NCBI GenBank assembly: GCA_902496115.1
Contig: CABUZK010000021.1
Location: 1-28,144, forward strand
Source: an uncultured Collinsella sp.
GTDB lineage: Bacteria; Actinomycetota; Coriobacteriia; Coriobacteriales; Coriobacteriaceae
Reading direction: 5' to 3'
DNA length: 28,144 bases
Positions 14,790 through 22,499 of this stretch are shown here, piece after piece; within the stretch, counting starts at the first letter, position 1, and every line of letters begins with the position of its first letter. The notes below the pieces were generated by a model. It made no database searches, was not told the origin of the DNA, and saw only the letters and a list, made by a program, of their open reading frames with translations. Position numbers and translations under genes: made by a program.

Positions 14790-15170
14790 CTATTCGTCGC
14801 TGCCCGGCTTGCGACGGTTGGCCTTTTTAATGGCGTTGAAGTGCTTGTCATTGAGCCTGCGCTGGCGAGAGCGCTGAGGCACCTTGGTCTTTACGCGTCG
14901 GCGCGGTGGACGCCCGCGACGCTCAAGCTCAGCACGCAGCTTACGCAGGCAGCTACTACGGTTTTGGAACTGACTGCGGCTCTCGCGCGCCGTCACGGTA
15001 ATTCCCGAAGGGATATGTTTCATGCGCACCGCCGAGTCCGTCGTGTTGACGCCTTGTCCGCCCGGACCTGTCGCGCGAAACACCTGCACCTCGCAATCGC
15101 GCGCCAACTCCTCGGCCGACATCTCGGCATAGCGCTCATACTCGCGCCATCCCATCTTGTTCTCATCCAT
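14790..15170 (-). CDS. Release-factor-like peptidyl-tRNA hydrolase domain protein (GGQ)
   Basis: Protein of 126 residues comprising only the class I release factor catalytic domain. GPGGQGVNTTDSAVRM (35-50) carries the GGQ loop that hydrolyses peptidyl-tRNA in the ribosome. A basic tail follows (RRGRPPRRRVKTKVPQRSR...RRKPGSDE), as in ArfB/YaeJ-type rescue factors that plug the empty mRNA channel. No codon-recognition domain is present. The start at 15170 has GGAGG upstream. The frame extending to 15236 runs through the repeat and was rejected. It may rescue stalled ribosomes, or be a PrfH-type factor. The basic tail favours the former, but I have not aligned it. Confidence 0.85.
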   Translation of the reverse strand: MDENKMGWREYERYAEMSAEELARDCEVQVFRATGPGGQGVNTTDSAVRMKHIPSGITVTARESRSQFQNRSSCLRKLRAELERRGRPPRRRVKTKVPQRSRQRRLNDKHFNAIKKANRRKPGSDE

Positions 15171-15189
15171 ATCAACACCTCCCCTCATA

Positions 15190-15226
15190 CAAAAAATGTG
15201 ACAAAGGGACGGTCCCTTTGTCACAT
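15190..15226 (-). terminator. 31-bp palindrome copy 2, with T-run: xpt terminator
   Basis: Arms 15196-15210 and 15212-15226 pair perfectly (15 bp) around one base. On the minus strand the hairpin is followed by a run of T from the A-tract at 15191-15196, so it should terminate xpt transcripts. It is a near-identical copy of the palindrome at 3536-3566. Confidence 0.85.
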
Positions 15227-15253
15227 CGCATACCAATCGCTTGTGTTGCGCGC

Positions 15254-15832
15254 TTAGGCGAAGGTAATCTCGCCGGTCTCGCAGTCCATATCGGCGATAC
15301 GGGCCAGGCTCTCGACGCGGAAGCCGCGCTCGCGGAGCTTATCGCCGCCGCCCTGGAAGCCCTTCTCCACTGCAATGCCAATACCGGACACCTCGGCACC
15401 CGCAGCCTCGCAGATCTTGATAAGACCTTCGAGCGCGCAGCCGTTGGCCAAGAAGTCGTCGATGATCAGGACCTTGTCGCCCTCGGACAGGAAACGCTTG
15501 CCAACGATGACCGGGTACTCCTTCTGCTTGGTAAAGGAGTAGATGGTCGTGGCATATTGCTCGCCATCGAGGTTGATGGACTGCGCCTTCTTGGCAAAGA
15601 CCACCGGCACACCGCCAAAATGCTGAGCCGCGATACAAGCCATGCCAATGCCCGAAGCCTCAATCGTCAGAATCTTGTTGATCTCGACGCCCTCGAACAG
15701 ACGGGCCCACTCGGCACCCATGTGGTCAAACAGCTCAACGTCGCACTGGTGGTTGAGGAAGGCATCAACCTTAAGGACGTTACCGGCCTTTACGATGCCG
15801 TCATGGCGAATACGATCCTCAAGCTCCTGCAT
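15254..15832 (-). CDS. xpt: Xanthine phosphoribosyltransferase
   Basis: Purine salvage enzyme that joins xanthine to PRPP to give XMP in the cytosol. The 192 residues fit the Bacillus-type Xpt in length and in sequence. The PRPP-binding motif is VLIIDDFLANGCA (121-133). The N terminus has IRHDGIVKAGNVLKVDAFLNHQCD and the mid-region EASGIGMACIAAQHF and VPVVFAKK. GXGIAVEKGFQGGG follows. The ATG has only a modest ribosome site (GAAGGGG, 8-12 bases up). The 157-base gap upstream shows no purine riboswitch core. It ends before a strong palindrome terminator. Confidence 0.94.
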   Translation of the reverse strand: MQELEDRIRHDGIVKAGNVLKVDAFLNHQCDVELFDHMGAEWARLFEGVEINKILTIEASGIGMACIAAQHFGGVPVVFAKKAQSINLDGEQYATTIYSFTKQKEYPVIVGKRFLSEGDKVLIIDDFLANGCALEGLIKICEAAGAEVSGIGIAVEKGFQGGGDKLRERGFRVESLARIADMDCETGEITFA

Positions 15833-15989
15833 GGCGCAACCCCTTCTCGCGGCAACGATACCGCGCGATTAATAAACGTTGTTCGATAGTCTACCACGGA
15901 CCGACCCCCGCCCGCCCCACAAGCCGCATCGCACCACAAACCAGTCTTTTTGGGACGGTGCGAATCGTGGCAGACAGCCTCCCAACACG

Positions 15990-17294
15990 CTAATGGCGGG
16001 CGCGCATCCTCACCAAACGCACCATGGCGAGCGCAAAGCCCACAGCGGCCACAGCCATCAACACATAGAACACCGAACGAAAACCAAACAAGAACACATC
16101 CGGACGGCCTGCAACAAAACTGGTCACGGCCTCGCCCATCGCCACGCTCATCTGCCCATACAGGATATGCGACGCCACCGTAATGCCGAGTGCCATGCCA
16201 GCATAGCGCGCCAAACTGCCCAAACTGCCCGCAAAGCCGAGTGCTTCGCGCGGAGCCGAGCCCATATACAGCGAGTTATTGGGGCTCTGGAAAATCGACG
16301 TACCGCACGACATAAACGCGACACAGCACACGATCACAGGGATGGAAGAGCGCTCGTCGAGCGTGCTTACCGCAAAAAGACCGCATACGTACACGCCCAG
16401 GCCGACTGCCGTGGGGCCCTCGCAGCCAACACGGTCCGAAACCGTACCCGAAAGCGGTCCGATAAAGGCATTCACCATCGGCAGCGCCAAAAAGAGCAGT
16501 CCGGAAATGTCAGAACCAAAGCCGTGGGCGTCCTGAAAATAGAACGGCAGAATAAACTCGGATGCGCCAATGCCAACGAACACGATGAGCATGCAGGCAA
16601 GGTTGATAGTGAAGGCCGAATTTGCAAAGCAGCGACGAGCGGCCTCGGCAAGGGACATGGGGCACTCGCCGGCCTCCGGCTTAACATGCGGCAGCGTGTA
16701 GAGCCCCACGATAAACGAGATGACGCCAATAGGCAGATTGATGAGGAAGATACTCTCCCAGGGAAAGCTTGCCACCAGCATGCCACCGAGCACGGGGCCA
16801 CACATCATGCCGAGGGCCACGAAGGTCGCGAGAATACCCATGGCACGACCTCGTTCGCGCGCCGGAAACGACTCGGTGATGATACCCATGTTGTTAGCCA
16901 TGGCCGCTGCGCAACCGATGCCCTGAACAATGCGTGCCAGGATAAGAACCTCGAGCGAGGCCGAAAGGCCGCACAGCAGCGAACCGACCGAAAAGACGAT
17001 GACGCCCAGCTGGAACACATTCACCTTGCCGCGCACGTCACCCAGACGGCCAAACGGCAACATGGCCACGCATGTCGCAAGCAGATACACCGAACTCACC
17101 AGCTGAATGCGGTCGAGGCCCACGCCCAGCTCCTTTTGCATCACGGGCAGCGCCACGGTCACGACGGTCGAATCCAGACACACCATAAACGTCATGATGA
17201 GCACGGTAAACAGAATCGCCCATTTGTTCTTGCCATGGGTGTCGCCCTCTAGAGCAATGTGCTCGCGGCGCAGCTGCTCTGCGGTTTTCTCCAT
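15990..17294 (-). CDS. MFS transporter, DHA2-like drug/metabolite exporter
   Basis: Inner-membrane protein of 434 residues with about 12-14 hydrophobic segments. Family marks are DSTVVTVALPVMQKELG in the first segment (motif D1 of DHA2), motif A-like FGRLGDVRGKVNVF, and motif C-like GPVLGGMLVASFPWESIFLINLPIG. This is the EmrB/QacA-type proton antiporter pattern, though the typical 14-segment protein is somewhat longer. I start at the second ATG (MEKTAEQ) because AAAGG sits 6 bases before it and touches the first one. It is preceded by the metY terminator and appears monocistronic. The substrate cannot be predicted. No regulator gene is adjacent. Confidence 0.88.
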   Translation of the reverse strand: MEKTAEQLRREHIALEGDTHGKNKWAILFTVLIMTFMVCLDSTVVTVALPVMQKELGVGLDRIQLVSSVYLLATCVAMLPFGRLGDVRGKVNVFQLGVIVFSVGSLLCGLSASLEVLILARIVQGIGCAAAMANNMGIITESFPARERGRAMGILATFVALGMMCGPVLGGMLVASFPWESIFLINLPIGVISFIVGLYTLPHVKPEAGECPMSLAEAARRCFANSAFTINLACMLIVFVGIGASEFILPFYFQDAHGFGSDISGLLFLALPMVNAFIGPLSGTVSDRVGCEGPTAVGLGVYVCGLFAVSTLDERSSIPVIVCCVAFMSCGTSIFQSPNNSLYMGSAPREALGFAGSLGSLARYAGMALGITVASHILYGQMSVAMGEAVTSFVAGRPDVFLFGFRSVFYVLMAVAAVGFALAMVRLVRMRARH

Positions 17295-17320
17295 ATCCAT
17301 CCTTTCGAGTGGCCCAACGC

Positions 17321-17368
17321 AAAAAACGGGGCCCCAATCGCCTGCAAACAGTCGCGATTGGGGTCCCG
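17321..17368 (-). terminator. Rho-independent terminator after metY
   Basis: A 15-bp stem with one G-U pair (arms 17327-17341 and 17354-17368, loop 12), followed on the minus strand by TTTTTT (17326-17321). Confidence 0.92.
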
Positions 17369-17436
17369 CCTACGGAATCGGAACGAAAGGTCGCCGAAGC
17401 TTTCTGCCAGCATCGGCGCCTTGTGCGAACGCTAGC

Positions 17437-18720
17437 CTAGCACTGCTCGAGCGCCTGCTCAAGGTCGGCAATCAAATCGGCCGTGTCCTCGAGGCCGCAC
17501 GACAGGCGCACCATGTCGGCGGAGATGCCACAGGCGATGAGCTCCTCATCGTTCATCTGGCGGTGCGTGGCATTAGCGGGATGCAGGCAGCAAGTGCGGG
17601 CATCTGCCACGTGCGTGGCGATCTGGGCGAGCTTGAGGCTCTTCATAAAGGTCTCGGCCGCCGCGCGACCACCGTTAAAGCCAAAGCTCACAACACCGCA
17701 GGTACCGTTGGGCATGTACTTCTGAGCCAGGTCATAGTACTTATCGCCCTCCAGACCCGGATAGCTCACGAAGCGTACCTTGGGATGACTCTGCAGGAAC
17801 TTGGCAACGGCCAGGCCGTTCTCACAATGACGCGGCATGCGCACATGCAGGCTCTCGAGCGAGCTGTTCAGGAAGAACGCCGCCTGCGGGTTCTGCATGG
17901 GGCCAAGGTCGCGCATGAGCTGCGCTGTGGCCTTGGTAATGAAGGCGCCCTCGCGACCGAACTTCTCGGCATAGGTCACGCCGTGGTAGCTCTCGTCGGG
18001 CGTGGTGAGACCCGGGAACTTGTCCGCATGAGCCATCCAGTCAAACTGACCGTGATCGACGATCACGCCGCCCAGGTAAGCAGCATGTCCATCCATGTAC
18101 TTGGTGGTGGAGTGCGTAACGATGTCGGCGCCCCACTCAAAGGGACGGCACATCACGGGCGTCGGGAAGGTGTTGTCGACCATCAGCGGCACGCCGTGGT
18201 CATGTGCGGCCTTGGCAAAGCGCTCAATATCGAGCACGGCAAGGGCGGGGTTGGCGATCGTCTCGCCAAAGACGAGCTTTGTATTGGGCTCAAAGGCTGC
18301 CTCGAGCTCTTCATCGGTGCAGTCGGGGGCGACGAACGTGCAGGTCACGCCCATGCGGCCCATGGTGTGGGCGAGCAGGTTATACGTACCGCCGTAAATG
18401 GCAGAGCTTGCGACCACGTGATCGCCGGCACCAGCAACGTTAAAGATCGCGAGGAAGTTCGCAGCCATGCCCGAACTCGTGAGCATCGCTGCGGTGCCGC
18501 CCTCCATCTCGCAGATCTTGGCGGCAACCAAATCGCACGTGGGGTTCTGCAGACGGCTGTAGAAGTAGCCAGACTCCTCCAGGTCAAACAGCTTGCCCAT
18601 GTGCTCCGACGTGTCGTACTTCCACGTGGTGGACTGGTAGATGGGCACCTGGCGCGGCTCCGCATCTCCCGGGTGATAGCCGCCCTGAACACATGTAGTA
18701 CCGATAGTCTGCTCGCTCAT
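17437..18720 (-). CDS. metY: O-acetylhomoserine sulfhydrylase / aminocarboxypropyltransferase (PLP, Cys/Met metabolism family)
   Basis: Fold-type I PLP enzyme of 427 residues. It makes homocysteine from O-acetylhomoserine and sulfide, the direct sulfhydrylation route to methionine. The PLP Lys is Lys207 in THSTTKYMDGH, preceded by LMVDNTFPTP and GETIANP, all typical of the MetY group. The length is that of MetY (about 425) rather than cystathionine gamma-synthase (about 385). ATG at 18720 has AAGGGAG upstream. Single gene with its own terminator. I see no SAM riboswitch in the 200-base upstream gap. Other Cys/Met enzymes of this family cannot be fully excluded without alignment. Confidence 0.92.
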   Translation of the reverse strand: MSEQTIGTTCVQGGYHPGDAEPRQVPIYQSTTWKYDTSEHMGKLFDLEESGYFYSRLQNPTCDLVAAKICEMEGGTAAMLTSSGMAANFLAIFNVAGAGDHVVASSAIYGGTYNLLAHTMGRMGVTCTFVAPDCTDEELEAAFEPNTKLVFGETIANPALAVLDIERFAKAAHDHGVPLMVDNTFPTPVMCRPFEWGADIVTHSTTKYMDGHAAYLGGVIVDHGQFDWMAHADKFPGLTTPDESYHGVTYAEKFGREGAFITKATAQLMRDLGPMQNPQAAFFLNSSLESLHVRMPRHCENGLAVAKFLQSHPKVRFVSYPGLEGDKYYDLAQKYMPNGTCGVVSFGFNGGRAAAETFMKSLKLAQIATHVADARTCCLHPANATHRQMNDEELIACGISADMVRLSCGLEDTADLIADLEQALEQC

Positions 18721-18905
18721 ATCTAGCTCCCTTGCCTGGGTTACGTTTTATTCGGTTCACGATACCGCTACCCTGCACCCCTCTCAACCCATCCCCAAGG
18801 TAGGTTATGGGACAAATTGATTAGGGGTATTTATCTCAAGCCTTGGGCATTTGCTCGATAGATAAAAATGAGGCATACATGAAGCTCTCGATGATTACAT
18901 GCCCC

Positions 18906-18937
18906 GTCACGGGTACCATAGGCGGGTACACCGTGAC
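18906..18937 (+). promoter_or_regulatory. Leader hairpin before the C_GCAxxG_C_C gene
   Basis: GTCACGG (18906-18912) and CCGTGAC (18931-18937) pair over an 18-base loop that holds two GTAC palindromes. It ends one base before the AAGGAG ribosome site, so it could affect translation or serve as an operator. Confidence 0.45.
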
Positions 18938-18950
18938 CAAGGAGACAACG

Positions 18951-19397
18951 ATGAAGCAGATCGATACCACCCAGCTCGACACCGCCGCCTGCCAGGCTCA
19001 GGCTGCCGAATACCACGCCCGCGGCTTTAACTGCGCACAGGCCGTTGCCTGCACGCTCGCACCTGCCGTCGGGCTCGACCCCCAGACCGCCTTTACCCTC
19101 ACCGAGGGCTTTGGCGCCGGCATGGGTGGCATGACCGAGACCTGCGGCGCCATCTCGGGCGCTGTTGCCATCATGGGCTTTGTAATGAGTGACGGCATGG
19201 AGAACCCCAAGACCAAAGGCCAGACCTACAAGCTGTCGCGCGAGATTGCCAAGCGATTTGGCGAGAAGAACACGACGACCGTCTGCGGCACGCTCAAGGG
19301 CATCGGATCGGATAAAGGTCCGCTCCGCAGCTGCCCCGGCTGCATCGACGATGCCGTCGAGATCGCCTGCGATGTGCTAAAGCAGCTCGCCGAGTAA
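18951..19397 (+). CDS. C_GCAxxG_C_C family protein (redox / Fe-S type)
   Basis: Protein of 148 residues with the cysteine pattern that names the family: FNCAQAV (Cys28), ETCGAISGAVAIMG (Cys65, CGAxxG), TTVCGTL (Cys112), SCPGC (Cys128, Cys131) and Cys140. The family is common in anaerobes and is thought to bind metal or a redox cofactor, but no reaction is established. I use the ATG at 18951 with AAGGAG 6 bases up. An open frame beginning at 18843 covers the leader hairpin and has no ribosome site. It is divergent from metY across 230 bases and ends at a shared terminator. Confidence 0.87.
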   Translation: MKQIDTTQLDTAACQAQAAEYHARGFNCAQAVACTLAPAVGLDPQTAFTLTEGFGAGMGGMTETCGAISGAVAIMGFVMSDGMENPKTKGQTYKLSREIAKRFGEKNTTTVCGTLKGIGSDKGPLRSCPGCIDDAVEIACDVLKQLAE

Positions 19398-19414
19398 ACG
19401 GCAGCAACATAAAA

Positions 19415-19461
19415 CGACGGCCGGCGCGTTTGGGATCCATCCAAAAGAACGCCGGCCGTCG
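19415..19461. terminator. Bidirectional terminator-like hairpin between convergent genes
   Basis: A 12-bp perfect stem (19415-19426 with 19450-19461) around a 23-base loop, with an AACGG/CCGTT outer extension. The left side is A-rich (TAAAA before the stem), serving the minus strand. The right side has no T-run. Confidence 0.75.
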
Positions 19462-19464
19462 CCG

Positions 19465-20100
19465 TTAGAACTCGGCAAATTTGGGAGCGCCGACCTCGAT
19501 CTCTTCGCGCCCCGCCATAAGCTCGCGCATCTTGGCGCAAAATTGCTCCTGCTCCCCCGCTTTGAATACCAGGTGAAGTGTCACGGCATCCGCGTAATCG
19601 GTATCCGAAACCTTGGCACCCGAATCCTGCGCCAAACGAAGCACCTGCTCATACTGCGGATAGGCCACATGCACGTCAACAGGCACGACACTCGTCATCT
19701 CGACAATCTGCCCGGCCTCCCGAGCAGCTGCCACCGCCGCCTGCGTCGCCGCAGTATAGGCGCGCACCAAGCCACCAGGTCCCAACAGCGTTCCACCAAA
19801 ATAGCGCGTCACCACGCAGCAAACATTTTTGAGCTCTGCGCCGCGCAACACCTCGAGCGTCGGCATACCGCTCGTGCGGCTCGGCTCACCATCATCGCTC
19901 TGGCGCTCGCGTCCATCGACTAAAATCCACGCGGGAACATTGTGTCGAGCGTCGTAATGACGCTTGCGGACCATCTCGATAAAGGCATTCGCCTCATCCT
20001 CGGACTCAATATGGACCAGCTGGGCAATAAACCGGCTCTTGCGGTCAACGAACTCGCCCGTAGCCTCAATATTCGATTGCAGAGTAAAATAGCTGTCCAA
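19465..20100 (-). CDS. YigZ / IMPACT (UPF0029) family protein
   Basis: Protein of 211 residues with the UPF0029 N-terminal domain: KSRFIAQLVHIESEDEANAFIEMVRKRHYDARHNVPAWIL, then SDDGEPSRTSGMP and VVTRYFGGTLLGPGGLVRAYTAAT, the hallmark of YigZ/IMPACT. A C-terminal ferredoxin-like domain (DUF1949) follows. Eukaryotic IMPACT regulates GCN2. The bacterial role is not known. The start is one of two adjacent TTG codons (20103 or 20100). I take 20100 because AGGGG lies 7 bases before it. No ATG suits. It is convergent with the C_GCAxxG_C_C gene. The gap upstream contains the palindromic element 20219-20317 and the rnpB 3' end. Confidence 0.9.
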   Translation of the reverse strand: MDSYFTLQSNIEATGEFVDRKSRFIAQLVHIESEDEANAFIEMVRKRHYDARHNVPAWILVDGRERQSDDGEPSRTSGMPTLEVLRGAELKNVCCVVTRYFGGTLLGPGGLVRAYTAATQAAVAAAREAGQIVEMTSVVPVDVHVAYPQYEQVLRLAQDSGAKVSDTDYADAVTLHLVFKAGEQEQFCAKMRELMAGREEIEVGAPKFAEF

Positions 20101-20218
20101 CAAAGCCCCTCAACAAAATAAAGCGCAGCAACAAACAGCCTCAATAATACGGCAAAGACAGCACCGTTGACCTCGCCAACAAGAACGGAAACGCCAATGA
20201 TACCGTCACCAACAGCGA

Positions 20219-20317
20219 GAACCCGTCAGCGCGAGCAAGGTGCCTTGAAAGACAAGGGCATTGACCTTATGGTCATGCCCGAAGCCTTGAAAGGCAGATT
20301 GCCGCGCTGACGGGTTC
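20219..20317. repeat. Multi-hairpin palindromic element downstream of rnpB
   Basis: A perfect 15-bp outer stem (20219-20233 with 20303-20317) encloses three hairpins: CAAGGTGCCTTG (20236-20247), a 10-bp stem with one bulge and a TTAT loop (20256-20280), and GCCTTGAAAGGC (20284-20295). Either strand would fold as a cloverleaf-like structure. GCCTTGAAAG occurs twice. It begins about 14 bases past the rnpB 3' end. It could be a REP-like repeat, a terminator or processing signal for rnpB, or a structured RNA. I recognise no known family. Confidence 0.7.
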
Positions 20318-20330
20318 GCAGCGTCAACAA

Positions 20331-20699
20331 AGTGCTGAGTGGGCCGATAAGCCGGGTTCTGTCGTGAACGGTCATTTATCTTGTCTGCACGTTACCATGC
20401 AGCTCCACGCACGCTACCCGAACGCGGACCGGGCCGGCCCATAGCGTTCCTATTCGCGCTTGCTCCGGATGGGGCTTGCCAAGCCGCCGTGTTGCCACGA
20501 CGCTGGTGGTCTCTTACACCACCGTTTCAGCTTTTCCCTTTACGCCTTGCGGCGCAGGTGGGAGTCTTCTTTTCTGCGGCGCTTTCCGTCGGATCACTCC
20601 GCCCGGCCGTTAGCCGGCATCCCGCCCTCTGGAGCCCGGACTTTCCTCACGCGTACTGCAAGCAGCACATCGCGCGACCGTCTGGCCCACTCAGCAGTG
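20331..20699 (-). ncRNA. rnpB: RNase P RNA (class A)
   Basis: Catalytic RNA that matures tRNA 5' ends. On the minus strand the 5' region GCUGAGUGGGCC (20695-20684) pairs with the 3' end GGCCCACUCAGC (20345-20334) to form P1. The conserved segment GAGGAAAGUCCGGGCUCC lies at 20648-20631. The 3' conserved block AGAACCCGGCUUAUCGGCCC is at 20360-20341, with ACGACAGAACCC just before it. Length of about 365 fits a bacterial type A RNA. Ends are set from the P1 helix and may be off by several bases. Several frames open across it are spurious. Confidence 0.96.
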
Positions 20700-20703
20700 C
20701 AAG

Positions 20704-20732
20704 AGTGTAACACACCGTTGCCGCAGGCAATG
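20704..20732 (-). promoter_or_regulatory. rnpB promoter
   Basis: TACACT (minus, 20709-20704) lies 7-8 bases before the expected 5' end. At 17 bases upstream the -35 reads CATTGC, weak. TTGCCT at 15 bases is an alternative. Confidence 0.55.
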
Positions 20733-20959
20733 GCACAACGCAAACGCTCGACACGATAAACCAAGAACCGCCATGCGCTACAATGGTCCTGTCGATGGGC
20801 AACGTCGTCAGTCGAGACGCGACCGCGCTCCACACCCCTCCGTCTACTCGGTGTGTTCCCGCCTCCTCCCCGAGGCGGGATGTCGGCATTTTTCATGCAC
20901 TGACAACCCAATAGCCTGTGGACAGCCCTGGCAGCATTGCGTACCTCGGCTGCAAATGC
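20733..20959. other. Gap between rnpB promoter and rpsA terminator; possible plus-strand small RNA
   Basis: No protein gene. Two tandem hairpins stand out: CACACC (20831-20836) / GGTGTG (20850-20855), then a 9-bp perfect stem TCCCGCCTC (20857-20865) / GAGGCGGGA (20872-20880) with a 6-base loop, followed on plus by TGTCGGCATTTTTC. A TACAAT at 20779-20784 could be a -10. Together these would delimit a plus-strand transcript of about 100 bases. No -35 is visible, so this is weak. Confidence 0.3.
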
Positions 20960-20993
20960 AAAAAGGGACCCGTCCATTGCGGACGGATCCCTT
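20960..20993 (-). terminator. Rho-independent terminator after rpsA
   Basis: A 13-bp stem with one or two wobble pairs or mismatches (20981-20993 with 20963-20975, loop GCAAT), followed by a T-run on the minus strand. Confidence 0.9.
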
Positions 20994-21017
20994 AAAACAA
21001 GTGATCGTCAAACCGAT

Positions 21018-22184
21018 TTACTCGGCGTCGGTCTCCTCGTCCTTCTTCTCGGAAGGCAGCGGGGTAACCTCGATCTCGACGCCCAGAGTCTCAGCAGCGG
21101 ACTTCATGGACAGGGAGATACGACGACGGTCGAGGTCGATCTCCATGACCTTGACCTGAACCTTGTCGCCCACGTGGGTGACCTGAGAAGGCTGATCGAC
21201 GTGCTTGTTGGCCATCTCGGAGATGTGGACCAGACCCTCGATGCCCTCGCCCAGGTCGACGAAAGCGCCGAACGGGACAAGCTTGGTCACAGTGCCCTCG
21301 ACGATAGCGCCGACGGGGTACTTCTTGACCAGTGCGCGCCACGGATCCTCGGTGGTCTGCTTGAGACCCAGGGAGATGCGCTCGCGGTTGAGATCGACGT
21401 CGAGAACCTCGACCTCGACCTCCTGGCCGACCTTGACAACCTCGGAAGGATGGTTGACGTGGTTCCAGGAGAGCTCGGAGATGTGGATGAGGCCGTCGAT
21501 ACCGCCGAGGTCGACAAAGGCGCCGAAGTCGACGATGGAGGAAACGGTGCCCTGGAGACGCATGCCAGACTTGAGCTTGGACAGGATCTCGGAGCGCTCG
21601 GCCTTACGGGACTCCTCGAGCACGACACGACGGGAGAGGACGACGTTGTTGCGGTTGCGGTCCATCTCGATGACGCGGGCCTCGATGCGGGTGCCCATGT
21701 AGGAGGTGAGGTCCTTGACGCGACGGAGGTCGACGAGGGAAGCGGGCAGGAAGCCACGCAGGCCGATGTCGAGGATCAGGCCGCCCTTGACAACCTCGAT
21801 AACCTCGCCTTCGACGTTCTCGCCGGAGTTGAACTTCTCCTCGATGCGGTTCCAAGCACGCTCGTACTCGGCACGCTTCTTGGACAGGACCAGACGACCG
21901 TCCTTGTCCTCCTTCTGGAGAACCAGAGCCTCGATGGGATCACCGAGTGCAACGATGTCTGCAGGGTTAGCGTCCTTGCGGATGGACAGCTCGCGGACCG
22001 GGATAACGCCCTCGGACTTGAATCCGATGTCAACGAGCACCTCGTCATGCTCGATCTTAACGACAGTGCCGTTAACGAGATCGCCCTCATCAAAGTCGGT
22101 AATCGTACCGTCGATGAGGTTGTTCATCTCCTCCTCGTTGACATCGTCAAGAGAGAAAATGGACGAGTTCTGAATCTCACTCAA
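21018..22184 (-). CDS. rpsA: 30S ribosomal protein S1
   Basis: RNA-binding ribosomal protein that helps mRNA reach the 30S subunit. The 388 residues hold four S1 (OB-fold) repeats at about 34-104, 121-186, 207-275 and 292-362, for example IVDFGAFVDLGGIDGLIHISELSW and LVPFGAFVDLGEGIEGLVHISEMA. Four repeats are usual in Actinobacteria and Firmicutes, against six in E. coli. The acidic tail ends SEKKDEETDAE. The likely start is TTG at 22184, 7-8 bases after AAAGGGG. The first ATG, at residue 20, lacks such a site and would trim the conserved N terminus. Ends at a strong terminator. Codon choice (GAC, CTG/CTC, CGT-type) looks like a highly expressed gene. Confidence 0.95.
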   Translation of the reverse strand: MSEIQNSSIFSLDDVNEEEMNNLIDGTITDFDEGDLVNGTVVKIEHDEVLVDIGFKSEGVIPVRELSIRKDANPADIVALGDPIEALVLQKEDKDGRLVLSKKRAEYERAWNRIEEKFNSGENVEGEVIEVVKGGLILDIGLRGFLPASLVDLRRVKDLTSYMGTRIEARVIEMDRNRNNVVLSRRVVLEESRKAERSEILSKLKSGMRLQGTVSSIVDFGAFVDLGGIDGLIHISELSWNHVNHPSEVVKVGQEVEVEVLDVDLNRERISLGLKQTTEDPWRALVKKYPVGAIVEGTVTKLVPFGAFVDLGEGIEGLVHISEMANKHVDQPSQVTHVGDKVQVKVMEIDLDRRRISLSMKSAAETLGVEIEVTPLPSEKKDEETDAE

Positions 22185-22499
22185 AGGTGGACCCCTTTCG
22201 AACTACGGGGCCCCGATTGCTAGGACCTACAGAAGGGTGCGACAAGCACACAACGTTTAGGAACACTCGGGAGCCGACAGATACTAATGTGACGCTTATG
22301 CAATCACGTTCGTATAGGTTACGGGGAAATCATTTCGATTTCAAGCGTGAACTGCGATTTTTTACTCGTATGGAGACTTTTTCGCAATCTTGTGGACGAC
22401 CGTCTCCATAAGTTGACGATAGGCAGTTAGGCATACGGCTTTGCGGTAAAGTATCCGGAGCCAACGATTCTGGAACGATTTTTCGAGAAAGGTGCCCGC
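22185..22499. other. Divergent promoter region between rpsA and the HAD gene
   Basis: No gene seen in 315 bases. On minus, TTGAAA and TAACCT at 17-base spacing could be the rpsA promoter, giving a long leader of about 120 bases. An inverted pair TATGGAGAC (22369-22377) / GTCTCCATA (22402-22410) around 24 bases lies between the two genes and could be an operator. No riboswitch recognised. Confidence 0.4.

Noticed and set aside
15833..15989. Purine riboswitch before xpt
   Set aside because: The conserved core of the purine aptamer is not visible on the minus strand.
18721..18950. SAM riboswitch or T-box before metY
   Set aside because: No conserved aptamer core or T-box sequence seen. Only short inverted pairs.
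20381..20977. Overlapping open frames across the rnpB region
   Set aside because: They cover RNase P RNA and its promoter, which are identified by conserved segments and the P1 helix.
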